Part shown: positions 1 to 8,609 of the stretch, in pieces
Numbering within the stretch: position 1 is the first letter of the stretch
How the letters are laid out: each line of letters starts with the position of its first letter
Source: Corticicoccus populi
GTDB taxonomy: Bacteria; Bacillota; Bacilli; Staphylococcales; Salinicoccaceae
Direction of reading: 5' to 3'
Assembly (NCBI RefSeq): GCF_042686195.1
Contig: NZ_JBHUOQ010000001.1
Coordinates: 1,488,001-1,552,000, forward strand
DNA length: 64,000 nucleotides
Notes under the pieces: model-generated
Told to the model about the DNA's origin: nothing
Seen by the model: the letters and a program-made list of their open reading frames with translations, nothing else
The model's database searches: none
Program-made: the position numbers and the translations under genes

Positions 1-332
1 ACCCCTGGTTCCAATGCTTTTTCATAAAACGCCAGCCGATTTCAATACACGGGAGAAACTCGAGATTAAAATCACCGTCCTCTTCTAAAACCTGGACACC
101 CGTAAAACCGATGAATTCACCGGTATCACGCCGCTCCACTGCAAACAAACCAAAGCCCCTGTCTTCAATATCTTTTTGAGCATCAAAAATAAACTGTCTC
201 GACACTTCAACCGGGACAGTATCCGGGAAATAACGGCGGACATCCGGATCCATATTCATAGATATAAAGACTGGAATATCACTGTTCTTCCAGTCTCTTA
301 AAATCAGACGCTTTGTTTTAATGTATTTCATA
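1..332 (-). CDS. GNAT family N-acetyltransferase (partial, N-terminal part)
   Basis: The reverse strand from 332 encodes a protein starting MKYIKTKRLILRDW and runs off the left edge. The opening (T-x-R-L-I-L-R followed by a D-W-K-N-S-D-I-P stretch) is the usual start of RimJ/RimL-type N-acetyltransferases. Further on come a D-T-G-E-F-I-G-F-T-G core strand and the L-E-F-x-x-x-I-E-I-G-W-R segment typical of the acetyl-CoA-binding fold. These proteins move an acetyl group from acetyl-CoA to an amine, often a ribosomal protein or small molecule. The substrate cannot be read from the sequence. The C-terminal third is missing from the window. Confidence 0.8.
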
Positions 333-389
333 TTCAGCCTCAACCAATTCTTCTTATTATTCATAAAACTGTTCAAAATTCAGCGTAGA

Positions 390-704
390 CTATTTTGGAT
401 GACTCATACGATGATAGCTGATTAACTGCACTTTAAACGCTTCTTTTTCAAAGTGATAATCACTCAATTGTTGTTTTTTTTCTGTTGTTGCCACGACATC
501 CACATAATCCGTAACATGTGATAATTGAAATTTGATGTTAAAATACTCTGTATTATTTTCAAGGTCCGGTTTGTAACCGATAATCCTTTTAACTTGTCCT
601 GTAACATCCTCAAGTTTTGAACCGACAATGGATTCAATCTCTTTTCCGAGTTCATCCAGTTGAAATGTTTCTCCTTCAATCATGCCAAATTTTCTCTCAA
701 ACAC
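390..704 (-). CDS. hypothetical protein, 104 aa
   Basis: A small, soluble, mixed-charge protein with no signal peptide or membrane segment. I do not recognise a family. It follows the acetyltransferase on the same strand but is separated from it by about 60 bp. A competing frame at 464-679 overlaps it and is likely a shadow. It is kept because the frame is open for 104 codons and is the longest in this stretch. Confidence 0.5.
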   Translation of the reverse strand: MFERKFGMIEGETFQLDELGKEIESIVGSKLEDVTGQVKRIIGYKPDLENNTEYFNIKFQLSHVTDYVDVVATTEKKQQLSDYHFEKEAFKVQLISYHRMSHPK

Positions 705-747
705 AACGCATCCATCCTCACCTGAAATTTTTCTTATCTATTTTACT

Positions 748-1032
748 TTAACTGCCCTCATCAGAATTTTCTTCATTTTCCTCTGAATCTGTTTCTTCTG
801 CTTCCTGATTATCTTCTTCAGAAGTATCTTCCTCCGGCCTTAAAGCATTAAGTTCCTGTTCTTTCGACTCTATGTTCTGATCCAGTGTATCATTCTCACT
901 GCGAATGGACTGAATTTCACTTTCCAGTGCACTGATATCTTTATTCACCTGTTCTAAGTCTTTACTGGCCTGTGATTCTTCACTACAGCCCGCAAGTGCG
1001 AGGAGTAACGCCCCGATAATTAACTTTCTCAA
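748..1032 (-). CDS. small coiled-coil lipoprotein
   Basis: The 94-aa product opens with a short signal peptide ending in LALAGC, a good lipobox, so the mature protein should be lipid-anchored through Cys16 on the outer face of the membrane. Residues ~25-65 form a heptad-like coiled coil rich in E, L, N and S. The tail (~66-94) is almost entirely acidic (E, D, S, N). No enzyme motif is present. Role unknown; an acidic extracellular tail suits the envelope of a salt-tolerant organism, but that is inference. A Shine-Dalgarno-like GGGGAGAAT precedes the ATG. Confidence 0.7.
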   Translation of the reverse strand: MRKLIIGALLLALAGCSEESQASKDLEQVNKDISALESEIQSIRSENDTLDQNIESKEQELNALRPEEDTSEEDNQEAEETDSEENEENSDEGS

Positions 1033-1130
1033 GTGATTCTCCCCTTTATCAAATAGATTAAAATAATTATATCATTCCTTAAGTATTTAAGTAAGTTATC
1101 CACTGGTAAACAACGGGAGAAAATCAAAAA

Positions 1131-1159
1131 AACCGGAAATCAAATTGATTTCCGGTTTT
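1131..1159 (-). terminator. Rho-independent terminator after peptide-binding gene 1
   Basis: A 12-bp stem (AACCGGAAATCA paired with TGATTTCCGGTT) with a short loop lies directly downstream of the minus-strand gene ending at 1169 and is followed on that strand by a T run. It separates the peptide-binding gene from the small lipoprotein gene. Confidence 0.85.
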
Positions 1160-1168
1160 AAATATTAA

Positions 1169-2848
1169 TTACTGATTAATTGTTACATCATGCAGCTGAT
1201 AAATACCTAGAGCATCCACTTCAAAGTTTTCAACTTCGTTACGAACACCTGTCAGTTCATCCTGATGGTGAATATTAATCTGTGGTTCAAGTTCAGCTAA
1301 TAAAGTCTGAAGCTCAGAGTAAATTGCCAAACGCTCGTCCGGGTCAGTTTCCTGACGGCCCGCTTCAAGTAATTCATCTACTTGATCATCACTTAGGAAT
1401 GAACGGTTACCCGGGTCACCATGCATGGATGAATGGAATAATGAGTACAGACCATAATCCGCATCGCCTGTTACAGTAGACCAGCCAAGTACATACATGT
1501 CATGTTCTCCTGCTGCAGTTTCTTCCAAATATGCACCCCATTCACGCTGCTGCACATCAACATCAATGTTAATTTCCTGAAGTGCTTCCTGCAGGAAGAT
1601 TGCTGTGTCAACACGTTCCGGGCTGTCATTTGTTAAGATTTCAAGTGAGAATCCGTCTTCATGTCCAGCTTCCGCCATCAATTCTTTTGCACGATCAAGA
1701 TCATACTCGATACCTTCTGCATTCTCATCATAACCGAACACATCCGGCGCTAAAGGACCGCGTGCCGGTGCACCTACACCGTTATAAATCCCTTCAATGA
1801 TTGCTTCACGGTCAGTCGCATAAGAAATTGCCTGACGTACTAATGGATCATTTAATGGTTCTTTTTCAGTGTTAAATCCTACATAAGATAATGAGAGTAA
1901 CGGCTGCTGATTCAAATAAGTTTCCGGATGTGAATCTACACGGTCAACATTATTTGTTTCTGTCTTACCTACAATATGAGAAGAACCAGATTCCAGTTCC
2001 GCCAAACGTGCACCTGTTTCAGGAACAACTTTAAATGTTACAGTATTGAGTTCTGCCGGATCACCATGGTAATCTTCATAGCGTTCAAGTACAACCTGGC
2101 TCCCTGCATCTCTGGACTGCAGTGCAAAGAAACCTGTACCTACAGCATTATCTGCAATATAGTTCCCGACTTCATTAGCAAATCCGTCTCCAACTTCAAC
2201 TTCTCCGGATTCTTCACGCTGTGCAACATATTCCTCAGCAGTCATGTCTTCCCCTGCTGCATCAAGCGCTGCTTGTAAATCTGCATTGATAACCTCTTCA
2301 CTAATCATACCGCCGGCATCATGTGAAAGGTGTGCAAGTAAAGGTGCGAATGGATATTCAGTTGTAATTTCAACTGTATGATCATCAATCACTTCTACAT
2401 TTTCAACCATTTCATATAAAAACATACGCGGTGATGCGACATTAGGATCAACAATGCGGTCAAGATTCGCCTTAACCACTTCTGCATTAAATTCACTGCC
2501 GTCATGGAAAGTTACGCCTTCAGCAAGTGTGAATCTCCATGTATTTTCATCAACCTCTTCCCACTCAGTTGCAAGTCCGGGCTGGACTTCCATATTTTCA
2601 TCCAGAGTAGTCAGTGTTTCATAAATGTTACTACGTACATTACTTGACGGTACATCGTTACTTCCGTGAGGATCAAGACTTACGATATCACTCATTTCTG
2701 AAATAACTAAATCACCGCTGCCTGCTCCCTCTGCACCATCACCGCCGCTTGCTGCTTCATCAACATTACTGTCGTCTGCACAAGCTGCAAGTGCCAATGT
2801 AAGAACAGAAATCATTGCAAACATAAGCAATAACCTGAAATTCTTCAT
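1169..2848 (-). CDS. ABC transporter substrate-binding lipoprotein (peptide family 5), paralog 1
   Basis: A 559-aa family-5 extracellular solute-binding protein of the OppA/DppA/GsiB class. The signal peptide ends in a lipobox with lipidated Cys23 (LAAC). The family core is visible: S-L-D-P-H-G-S-N-D near the mature N-terminus, a V-T-F-H-D-G-S-E-F-N-A-E motif, and a C-terminal N-R-S-F-L-S-D-D substrate-domain region. It binds peptides or similar ligands outside the membrane and passes them to a permease. The longer frame starting at 2929 is rejected: ATG 2848 is preceded by AGGGGGC at good spacing. It is one of four tandem paralogs; the permease and ATPase genes it presumably serves are divergent, from 8610. 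Confidence 0.93.
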   Translation of the reverse strand: MKNFRLLLMFAMISVLTLALAACADDSNVDEAASGGDGAEGAGSGDLVISEMSDIVSLDPHGSNDVPSSNVRSNIYETLTTLDENMEVQPGLATEWEEVDENTWRFTLAEGVTFHDGSEFNAEVVKANLDRIVDPNVASPRMFLYEMVENVEVIDDHTVEITTEYPFAPLLAHLSHDAGGMISEEVINADLQAALDAAGEDMTAEEYVAQREESGEVEVGDGFANEVGNYIADNAVGTGFFALQSRDAGSQVVLERYEDYHGDPAELNTVTFKVVPETGARLAELESGSSHIVGKTETNNVDRVDSHPETYLNQQPLLSLSYVGFNTEKEPLNDPLVRQAISYATDREAIIEGIYNGVGAPARGPLAPDVFGYDENAEGIEYDLDRAKELMAEAGHEDGFSLEILTNDSPERVDTAIFLQEALQEINIDVDVQQREWGAYLEETAAGEHDMYVLGWSTVTGDADYGLYSLFHSSMHGDPGNRSFLSDDQVDELLEAGRQETDPDERLAIYSELQTLLAELEPQINIHHQDELTGVRNEVENFEVDALGIYQLHDVTINQ

Positions 2849-2900
2849 TCTAAATAGCCCCCTAAAAATTTTGATTAAATAAAATTTAATCTCTATTTTA

Positions 2901-2929
2901 AATATACAGGAGTAATAATCCGTTTTCAA
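2901..2929 (-). promoter_or_regulatory. sigma-A promoter of peptide-binding gene 1
   Basis: On the minus strand TTGAAA (2924-2929) is separated by exactly 17 bp from TATATT (2901-2906), about 50 bp upstream of the chosen ATG at 2848. This supports both the start choice and independent transcription of this paralog. Confidence 0.7.
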
Positions 2930-2965
2930 CTACACTTTTTTACATTACTGGAATCGACAAATAAA

Positions 2966-2997
2966 AAACGATTAAGGGATTTCTCCCTTAATCGTTT
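2966..2997 (-). terminator. Rho-independent terminator after peptide-binding gene 2
   Basis: A 14-bp stem (AAACGATTAAGGGA with its complement) and a 4-nt loop lie 20 bp beyond the stop of the gene ending at 3018, followed on the minus strand by a T-rich stretch. Confidence 0.85.
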
Positions 2998-3017
2998 CAA
3001 ATTTTACATGACAGTTT

Positions 3018-4694
3018 TTAATTTAACCCAGCCTCTTTAAGGTGGAAGATATTATAGCTGTCGATACCTACATTTGTTAAATTATCAGTGTATGCATTCA
3101 AGTTTTCAGAATGTCTGACAAAAATTGCAGGTGCTTCATCAACAAGCACTTCCTGAGCCTGTTTATAGATTTCTTCTCGTGCAGCATCGTCAGATTCACG
3201 TTTACCTTCATCCAGTAATGCATCTAACTCATCATTTTGGAAGAATGAACGGTTACCGTCACTGCCTAAATAGTCAGAGTGGAATAATGGGGAAATACCA
3301 TTATCCGGGTCACCTGTTGAGTTGGACCAGCCGAGGATGTACATATCATGTTCACCTTGACCTGTTGCTTCTAAATACGCACCCCACTCAACTTGTTCAA
3401 CACTAACATTGATATTAAGTTCTGCCAGTGCTTCCTGCAGGAATACTGCCATATCTACACGTTCAGCATTGTCATCGTTCACCATCAATGTCACGTCGAA
3501 ACCGTCTGCATAACCCGCTTCTTCAAGAAGTTCTCTTGCTGTGTCCATGTTAAAGTCCAGACCTTCAAGGTTTTCATCATAACCGAGCACTCCCGGTGCA
3601 AGCGGCGCTACTGCCGGTACACCTGAGTTATTGTATACCCCTGAAAGAACAGCTTCTTTATCAAAAGCATGTGTGATTGCCTGACGAACACGCTTGTCAT
3701 TGAATGGTTCTTTGGATGTATTGAAACCGATATAGTCAATAGACACTGACTCTGTTCTCTCAAGTGTTACATCCGGCATGTTTTCTACACGCTCAATGTT
3801 TGCAGACTGTACAGCAGCAATAAACTGTGATGATCCTGTTTCAAGTTCTGCAATACGTGCACCTGTTTCAGATACTACTTTAAATTCTGCGCTGTCGAGG
3901 TTCGCTGCACCATCCCAATAATCCGGATAGTTCGCTAAAGTTGTCTGCGCACCAGGGCTTCTTGATTCAAACTGCATATAACCTGTACCAACAGGCTCAC
4001 TTTCAACTAATGAACCCACATCTCCGGCAATTGCGTTTGCAATTTCGTCATGCGCATCGCCACCCTCTGCTCTTGATTCATAATACTCATCCAATGTCAT
4101 ATCCTGACCTGCTGCATCGAGTGCATTCTGATAGTCTGCATCGATAAGCTCTTTACTGATCATTTTACCTGCGCCGTGTGTTAAGTGGCCGAGTAACGGT
4201 GAAAATGGATATTCTGTTACTAATTCAACTGTATACTCATCTACAACATTTACTTCCGTCACCATTTCAAGAAGGAATGCACGCGGTGACGCTTTTGCAG
4301 GGTCCAATAATCTTTCAACATTCGCTTTAACAACTTCAGCATTAAACTCTGTTCCATCATGGAACATTACGCCCTGACGAAGATTAAATCTCCATGTTGT
4401 GTCATCGACCTGCTCCCAGTCTTCTGCAAGTTTCCCGTAAATCTCCAGATTTTCATCCTGAGCAACAAGACCTTCATAAAGAACATCTCGAACCTGCTCG
4501 GAAGGCACGTCATTACTGCCGTGCGGATCCATTGAAACTGCGTCACTCGGCAGTGCAATAACTAAATCACCGCCTGCCGGAGCCTCTCCATTTTCGCCGC
4601 CGGCTTCCCCTTCCGGATTAACGTCACTGTCGTTTGAACATGCAACCAGCATGATTACAACAACGAACATTAAGTACTTCCATAACCCCTTCAT
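3018..4694 (-). CDS. ABC transporter substrate-binding lipoprotein (peptide family 5), paralog 2
   Basis: A 558-aa paralog of its neighbours. The signal peptide ends at a LVAC lipobox (Cys19). The mature protein carries the same S-M-D-P-H-G-S-N-D and V-M-F-H-D-G-T-E-F-N-A-E motifs and the N-R-S-F-F-Q-N-D region near the C-terminus. AGGGGGATAAGCT immediately precedes the ATG, so the start is secure. The gene has its own upstream promoter and downstream terminator, so it can be regulated separately from the other three. Sequence drift in the ligand-binding lobes suggests a different peptide preference, which the sequence alone cannot define. Confidence 0.93.
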   Translation of the reverse strand: MKGLWKYLMFVVVIMLVACSNDSDVNPEGEAGGENGEAPAGGDLVIALPSDAVSMDPHGSNDVPSEQVRDVLYEGLVAQDENLEIYGKLAEDWEQVDDTTWRFNLRQGVMFHDGTEFNAEVVKANVERLLDPAKASPRAFLLEMVTEVNVVDEYTVELVTEYPFSPLLGHLTHGAGKMISKELIDADYQNALDAAGQDMTLDEYYESRAEGGDAHDEIANAIAGDVGSLVESEPVGTGYMQFESRSPGAQTTLANYPDYWDGAANLDSAEFKVVSETGARIAELETGSSQFIAAVQSANIERVENMPDVTLERTESVSIDYIGFNTSKEPFNDKRVRQAITHAFDKEAVLSGVYNNSGVPAVAPLAPGVLGYDENLEGLDFNMDTARELLEEAGYADGFDVTLMVNDDNAERVDMAVFLQEALAELNINVSVEQVEWGAYLEATGQGEHDMYILGWSNSTGDPDNGISPLFHSDYLGSDGNRSFFQNDELDALLDEGKRESDDAAREEIYKQAQEVLVDEAPAIFVRHSENLNAYTDNLTNVGIDSYNIFHLKEAGLN

Positions 4695-4753
4695 AGCTTA
4701 TCCCCCTATTAATTCATAATAAATAATCAAAGTATTTATTTTTGATTATAGTT

Positions 4754-4802
4754 AGAATAAACTATAATCTCTTTTCTTTCAATACTAAATTTTCAGATAA
4801 TG
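4754..4802 (-). promoter_or_regulatory. promoter of peptide-binding gene 2 with an overlapping CodY-like box
   Basis: A CodY-like palindrome at 4788-4802 (AATTTTCAGATAATG) matches 13 of 15 positions of the consensus AATTTTCWGAAAATT. Just downstream on the minus strand a possible promoter, TTGAAA (4777-4782), 17 bp, TATTCT (4754-4759), leads towards the ATG at 4694. A box immediately upstream of -35 fits repression by CodY under amino-acid and GTP sufficiency, as is well known for peptide-transport genes in Bacillales. The promoter call is weaker than the box. Confidence 0.5.
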
Positions 4803-4855
4803 ACAAAAATATATGATTTATTTATTTCATATTCTGATATTATTTAAAAAGAAAA

Positions 4856-4892
4856 CTCTTAATGCCTAGTATTTAAATCTAAGCATTAAGAG
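4856..4892 (-). terminator. Rho-independent terminator after peptide-binding gene 3
   Basis: CTCTTAATGC and GCATTAAGAG form a 10-bp stem just past the stop at 4899. On the minus strand a run of T residues (complement of 4850-4855 and beyond) follows. Confidence 0.75.
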
Positions 4893-4898
4893 CTGCTG

Positions 4899-6575
4899 TT
4901 AATTCAGAGTTACGCCTCTGAAGTCCGGCTTATTGTAAGTGTTGATATAAAGTCCTTCAACATCTTCAGACCTGTATGCATTCAGGCTTTCTGCCTGTCT
5001 GATATAAACCATCGGTGCTTCTTCTTCTAAAATCGCCTGCACTTCATGGTAAATTTCCGTCCGTTCATCCTCATCTGTTGTTTCTCTGCCTTCCTGAAGC
5101 AGCTGATCGACTTCTTCATTGTCAAAGAATGTTCTGTTACCGCCGTTACCCTGCATAGATGAGTGGTACAAACCCCATAGTGACTGATCCGGGTCACCGG
5201 TTGCGTTCGGATGTCCCTGGATAAAGATATCATGATTGCCCTGACCGGCCGCTTCCAAAAATGCAGCCCACTCCAGCTGTTCCACGGAGGCATCAATATT
5301 GATCTGCTGCAGTGCCTCCTGCAGATATACTGCAGTATTTACACGCTGCTCTGCATCATTCGTCAAAATAGAGATTTCAAAACCATCTTCATAACCTGCT
5401 TCTGCCATGAGTTCCTGTGCTCTTTCAATGTCATATTCATAACCTTCGAGACTTTCATCATGTCCCAGCAGTTCCGGTGTCACAACCCCTGTAGGTACTC
5501 TGCCGGTACCACTGTAAACGCCGTTAAGAAGTTCTTCTCTGTCCACCACGTGGGAAATCGCCTGTCTGACACGCTTATCATCAAGTGGTTCTTTCTGGGT
5601 ATTAAATCCGATATACTCTACTGCAATATTGTAAAGTGTATACGGTTCGGTTTCAGGATGATCTTCTATACGCCCTAAATCACTGCCGTCAAACCCTAAT
5701 ATCATATGGGAGTTTCCTGTCTCAAGATCAGCTATTCTTGAAGCTGTCTCAGTAATGATTTTAAATGTCACTGTATCCAGTGCCATTGGTTCTCCCCAGT
5801 ACTCATCAAAACGTTCAAGTACTGTATTCTCCCCAGGAGACCTTGAAGAGAATTTCGCATAGTTAGTCCCGACCGGTTTTACTTCAACCACTTCTCCGAT
5901 ATGGCCTGCGATATCATCTGCTACAGCCTCATATTCCTCGCCGCCTTCATCTCTTAATTCATAGTATTCTTCAGCGGTCATATCATGTCCTGAACTTTGA
6001 AGGGCATTTTCATAATCTTCATCAATCACTTCTTTACTGATCATACCGCCGCCGTCATGCGTTAAGTGATTTAACATTGGTGCAAATGGATACTCTGTAA
6101 CAATCTCTACAGTATGCTCATCCACCACATTCACTTCGGCAATCATTTCAAAAATATTAAGCCGCGGTGAAGCGACAGCAGAATCAATGACACGCTCAAG
6201 ATTCGCTTTTACAACATCTGCATTGAATTCACTGCCGTCATGAAATGTAACATCGTCCCTCAAATTAAATCTCCACGTTAAATCGTCCACCTGCTCATAA
6301 TCTTCTGCAAGAAGCGGAACAATTTCCACGTTTTCATCCTGGGTAACAAGTCCTTCATATATTGTGTTTCTTACTTGATCCGAATAAAGATCGTTATTGC
6401 CGTGCGGGTCAAGTGACACAACGTCAGTGCCTGTAGAAACTACAAAGTCACCGCCGCTCCCGCTTTCTTCACTATCTCCCTCTGCTGCTTCATCTACATT
6501 ACTGTCATCCGTACATGCTGCAAGAATACTGATTACACTGACCAGTAACAGCCATTTAAAATACCGCTTCACCAA
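4899..6575 (-). CDS. ABC transporter substrate-binding lipoprotein (peptide family 5), paralog 3
   Basis: A 558-aa peptide-binding lipoprotein with lipidated Cys21 (LAAC lipobox), followed by the S-L-D-P-H-G-N-N-D and V-T-F-H-D-G-S-E-F-N-A-D motifs shared with its three neighbours. No ATG fits the start. AAGGTGG is followed 7 nt later by TTG (6575) and 10 nt later by GTG (6572), so translation begins at TTG or GTG; TTG is listed. The promoter region resembles that of paralog 4 (shared ACTATGT, CATA, TATGATTT and AATCAGT blocks), which suggests recent duplication including the regulatory DNA. Confidence 0.92.
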   Translation of the reverse strand: MVKRYFKWLLLVSVISILAACTDDSNVDEAAEGDSEESGSGGDFVVSTGTDVVSLDPHGNNDLYSDQVRNTIYEGLVTQDENVEIVPLLAEDYEQVDDLTWRFNLRDDVTFHDGSEFNADVVKANLERVIDSAVASPRLNIFEMIAEVNVVDEHTVEIVTEYPFAPMLNHLTHDGGGMISKEVIDEDYENALQSSGHDMTAEEYYELRDEGGEEYEAVADDIAGHIGEVVEVKPVGTNYAKFSSRSPGENTVLERFDEYWGEPMALDTVTFKIITETASRIADLETGNSHMILGFDGSDLGRIEDHPETEPYTLYNIAVEYIGFNTQKEPLDDKRVRQAISHVVDREELLNGVYSGTGRVPTGVVTPELLGHDESLEGYEYDIERAQELMAEAGYEDGFEISILTNDAEQRVNTAVYLQEALQQINIDASVEQLEWAAFLEAAGQGNHDIFIQGHPNATGDPDQSLWGLYHSSMQGNGGNRTFFDNEEVDQLLQEGRETTDEDERTEIYHEVQAILEEEAPMVYIRQAESLNAYRSEDVEGLYINTYNKPDFRGVTLN

Positions 6576-6677
6576 ATGATTACCACCTTTTCTAAATCAT
6601 AGCCAAAAACTATGTCATTAAAGCATATTCTATCACTATGATTTGAATCAGTGCAACAGTTTTTTAATATTCTGTCA

Positions 6678-8339
6678 TTAATTAATCGTAACGTTTCTGA
6701 AATCCGGATTTACATGGGCGTCGAACTCAATGCCTTCCACTGAATTTTGAATTCCCTGATAACCCATCCCGTCCCTGAAATGAATGGCAGGTATCTCCTC
6801 ATTTAAAATTTCCTGGGCTTCTTCGTACAACACAGTACGCCTGCTGTCATCTGATTCCTGTCTTGCCTCTTCAAGCAGACTGTCAACTCCTTCATTTTCA
6901 AAGAATGTCCGGTTGCCCTGAGTGCCATGCATAGATGAGTGGTACAACGGCCACAGACTCTGATCAGGGTCTGCTGTAGGATTCGGCCATCCCATTACAA
7001 ACATGTCGTGTTCCCCGCTGTCGGCATGGGACAGGAACGTACCCCATTCAAGCTGTTCCACTGACAAATCTATATTAATTTCACTGAGGACCTCCTGCAG
7101 ATAGACACCTAAATCTACACGCTGCTGCATTTCATTCGTCACAAAAGATAACTCGAAACCATCTTCATATCCTGCTTCCGCCATTAATTCCTTTGCACGT
7201 TCTACATTATAGTCATAAGTATAAATGTCATCATTGTAACCTTGAATCTGTTCATTCATAAAACCATTAATTACATTTCCATTTCCGCTGTAAACACCAT
7301 CTATTATCTCTTCCTTATTAAATAAGTAGGCAATCGCCTGCCTTACACGCTTATCATTTAGCGGCTCTTTCTGAGTGTTAAAGCCGACATGCTCTGTAAA
7401 CAGCTGTTCCCGATTTTCAATATAAATGTCAGGATTATTTTCAAGACGTTCAAGCTGACTTTCCTCACTGAATCCAATCATATGAGATTCCCCGGCCTCA
7501 AGGTCCGCAAGAAGTATTCCTGCTTCAGGAATCACTTTAAAGGTCACAGTATCTACAGTCGCCGGTCCTTCCCTGTAATCTTCAAAACGTGACAGCGTTG
7601 TATACTCCCCCTGCTCACGATCACTGAACTGCAGATAGTTCGTGCCGATTGCTTCCTGTTCAATTAAATCACCGGTTGACTCACTGAGTGCCTCAGCCGC
7701 TTCCTGATATTCACTGCTGTCTTCTGCTCTCTCTTCATAATACGCTTCAAGCGTCATGTCAAGACCCGCCTCATCAATCGCATTTTGATAATCCCGGTCA
7801 ATTAAATCTTTACTGATCATGCCGCCTGCACCATGCGTTAAGTAATTCAGCAGTGGTGTAAAAGGATATTCAGTAACGATTTCAATTTTGTGCTCATCGA
7901 GAACATTCACCGCTTCAATCATTTCATAAATGTTTGCTCTTGGAGATGCAACAGCCGGGTCAATTACACGCTCAAGATTCGCCTTTACTGTTTCCGCATT
8001 AAAATCTGTCCCATCATGGAAAGTCACATTTTCGTCTAATGTAAATTCCCATGTTAAATCATCTATCTGCTCCCAGTCTGTAGCAAGAAGCGGTTCAGTC
8101 TCAAGATTATCTCCCTGCTTCACAAGACCTTCATATATATTTGACCGTACTCTGTTCGAGTACGCATCGTTACTGCCGTGGGGGTCCAGTGATACTGCAT
8201 CATCGGCATAGGAAACGACTATGTCATTTCCTTGCTCCAGAGACCCTGAAACATCATCTTCTACCTCACTGTCACTTGTACATGCTGCAAGAATATGTAT
8301 CACCATTACCAGGACTGCCGCATTCAAAATTTTATTCAT
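6678..8339 (-). CDS. ABC transporter substrate-binding lipoprotein (peptide family 5), paralog 4
   Basis: A 553-aa paralog closest to the permease operon. The lipobox LAAC puts the lipidated cysteine at residue 20. Family motifs S-L-D-P-H-G-S-N-D and V-T-F-H-D-G-T-D-F-N-A-E are present. The upstream in-frame ATG at 8357 lies inside the ribosome-binding site (ATGATTGGAGGATATTTG), so the true start is ATG 8339, with GGAGG 7 nt upstream. A strong own promoter lies at 8392-8420. No clear terminator separates it from paralog 3, so some read-through is possible. Confidence 0.92.
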   Translation of the reverse strand: MNKILNAAVLVMVIHILAACTSDSEVEDDVSGSLEQGNDIVVSYADDAVSLDPHGSNDAYSNRVRSNIYEGLVKQGDNLETEPLLATDWEQIDDLTWEFTLDENVTFHDGTDFNAETVKANLERVIDPAVASPRANIYEMIEAVNVLDEHKIEIVTEYPFTPLLNYLTHGAGGMISKDLIDRDYQNAIDEAGLDMTLEAYYEERAEDSSEYQEAAEALSESTGDLIEQEAIGTNYLQFSDREQGEYTTLSRFEDYREGPATVDTVTFKVIPEAGILLADLEAGESHMIGFSEESQLERLENNPDIYIENREQLFTEHVGFNTQKEPLNDKRVRQAIAYLFNKEEIIDGVYSGNGNVINGFMNEQIQGYNDDIYTYDYNVERAKELMAEAGYEDGFELSFVTNEMQQRVDLGVYLQEVLSEINIDLSVEQLEWGTFLSHADSGEHDMFVMGWPNPTADPDQSLWPLYHSSMHGTQGNRTFFENEGVDSLLEEARQESDDSRRTVLYEEAQEILNEEIPAIHFRDGMGYQGIQNSVEGIEFDAHVNPDFRNVTIN

Positions 8340-8391
8340 CAAATATCCTCCAATCATTAAAGCATAGTAAATAACTATGTTATTATTCCAT

Positions 8392-8420
8392 ACTATAAAG
8401 GTATGATTTTAATCAGTCAA
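8392..8420 (-). promoter_or_regulatory. sigma-A promoter of peptide-binding gene 4
   Basis: On the minus strand TTGACT (8415-8420), a 17-bp spacer and TATAGT (8392-8397) sit about 50 bp upstream of the ATG at 8339. The block is repeated in diverged form upstream of paralog 3. The rest of the divergent intergenic region to 8609 is AT-rich; TTGACA at 8454 and TTGTTA-N17-TATCAT at 8515-8543 are candidates for the plus-strand permease promoter, but neither is decisive. Confidence 0.75.
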
Positions 8421-8609
8421 CACCTTTAAAAAGATTTCTTTCAATTCCGATATTTGACAATTAAAATTTATTTCTGTAATTTCAAAAAAATAAGGTGCAA
8501 TTTAACCATTTATATTGTTATATTTAACTCATGAAGGTATCATATTTAAATAGCATCATTCTGTACAGACTACAAATATGCAGAGATTTCAATTAAGGGG
8601 GGCTATAAA

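Noticed and set aside
2849..2929. N-terminal extension of peptide-binding gene 1
   Set aside because: It would place 27 unlikely residues before a perfect lipoprotein signal and run through both the ribosome-binding site and the promoter.
5211..5678. A 155-codon plus-strand frame inside peptide-binding gene 3
   Set aside because: It lies wholly antisense to a strongly supported lipoprotein gene, lacks a ribosome-binding site, and has the Cys/His/Phe-rich composition typical of antisense shadows.
8454..8480. TTGACA as the promoter of the permease operon
   Set aside because: The best -10 (TGTAAT) is only 15 bp away; TTGTTA-N17-TATCAT at 8515-8543 is equally possible, so no single promoter was called.
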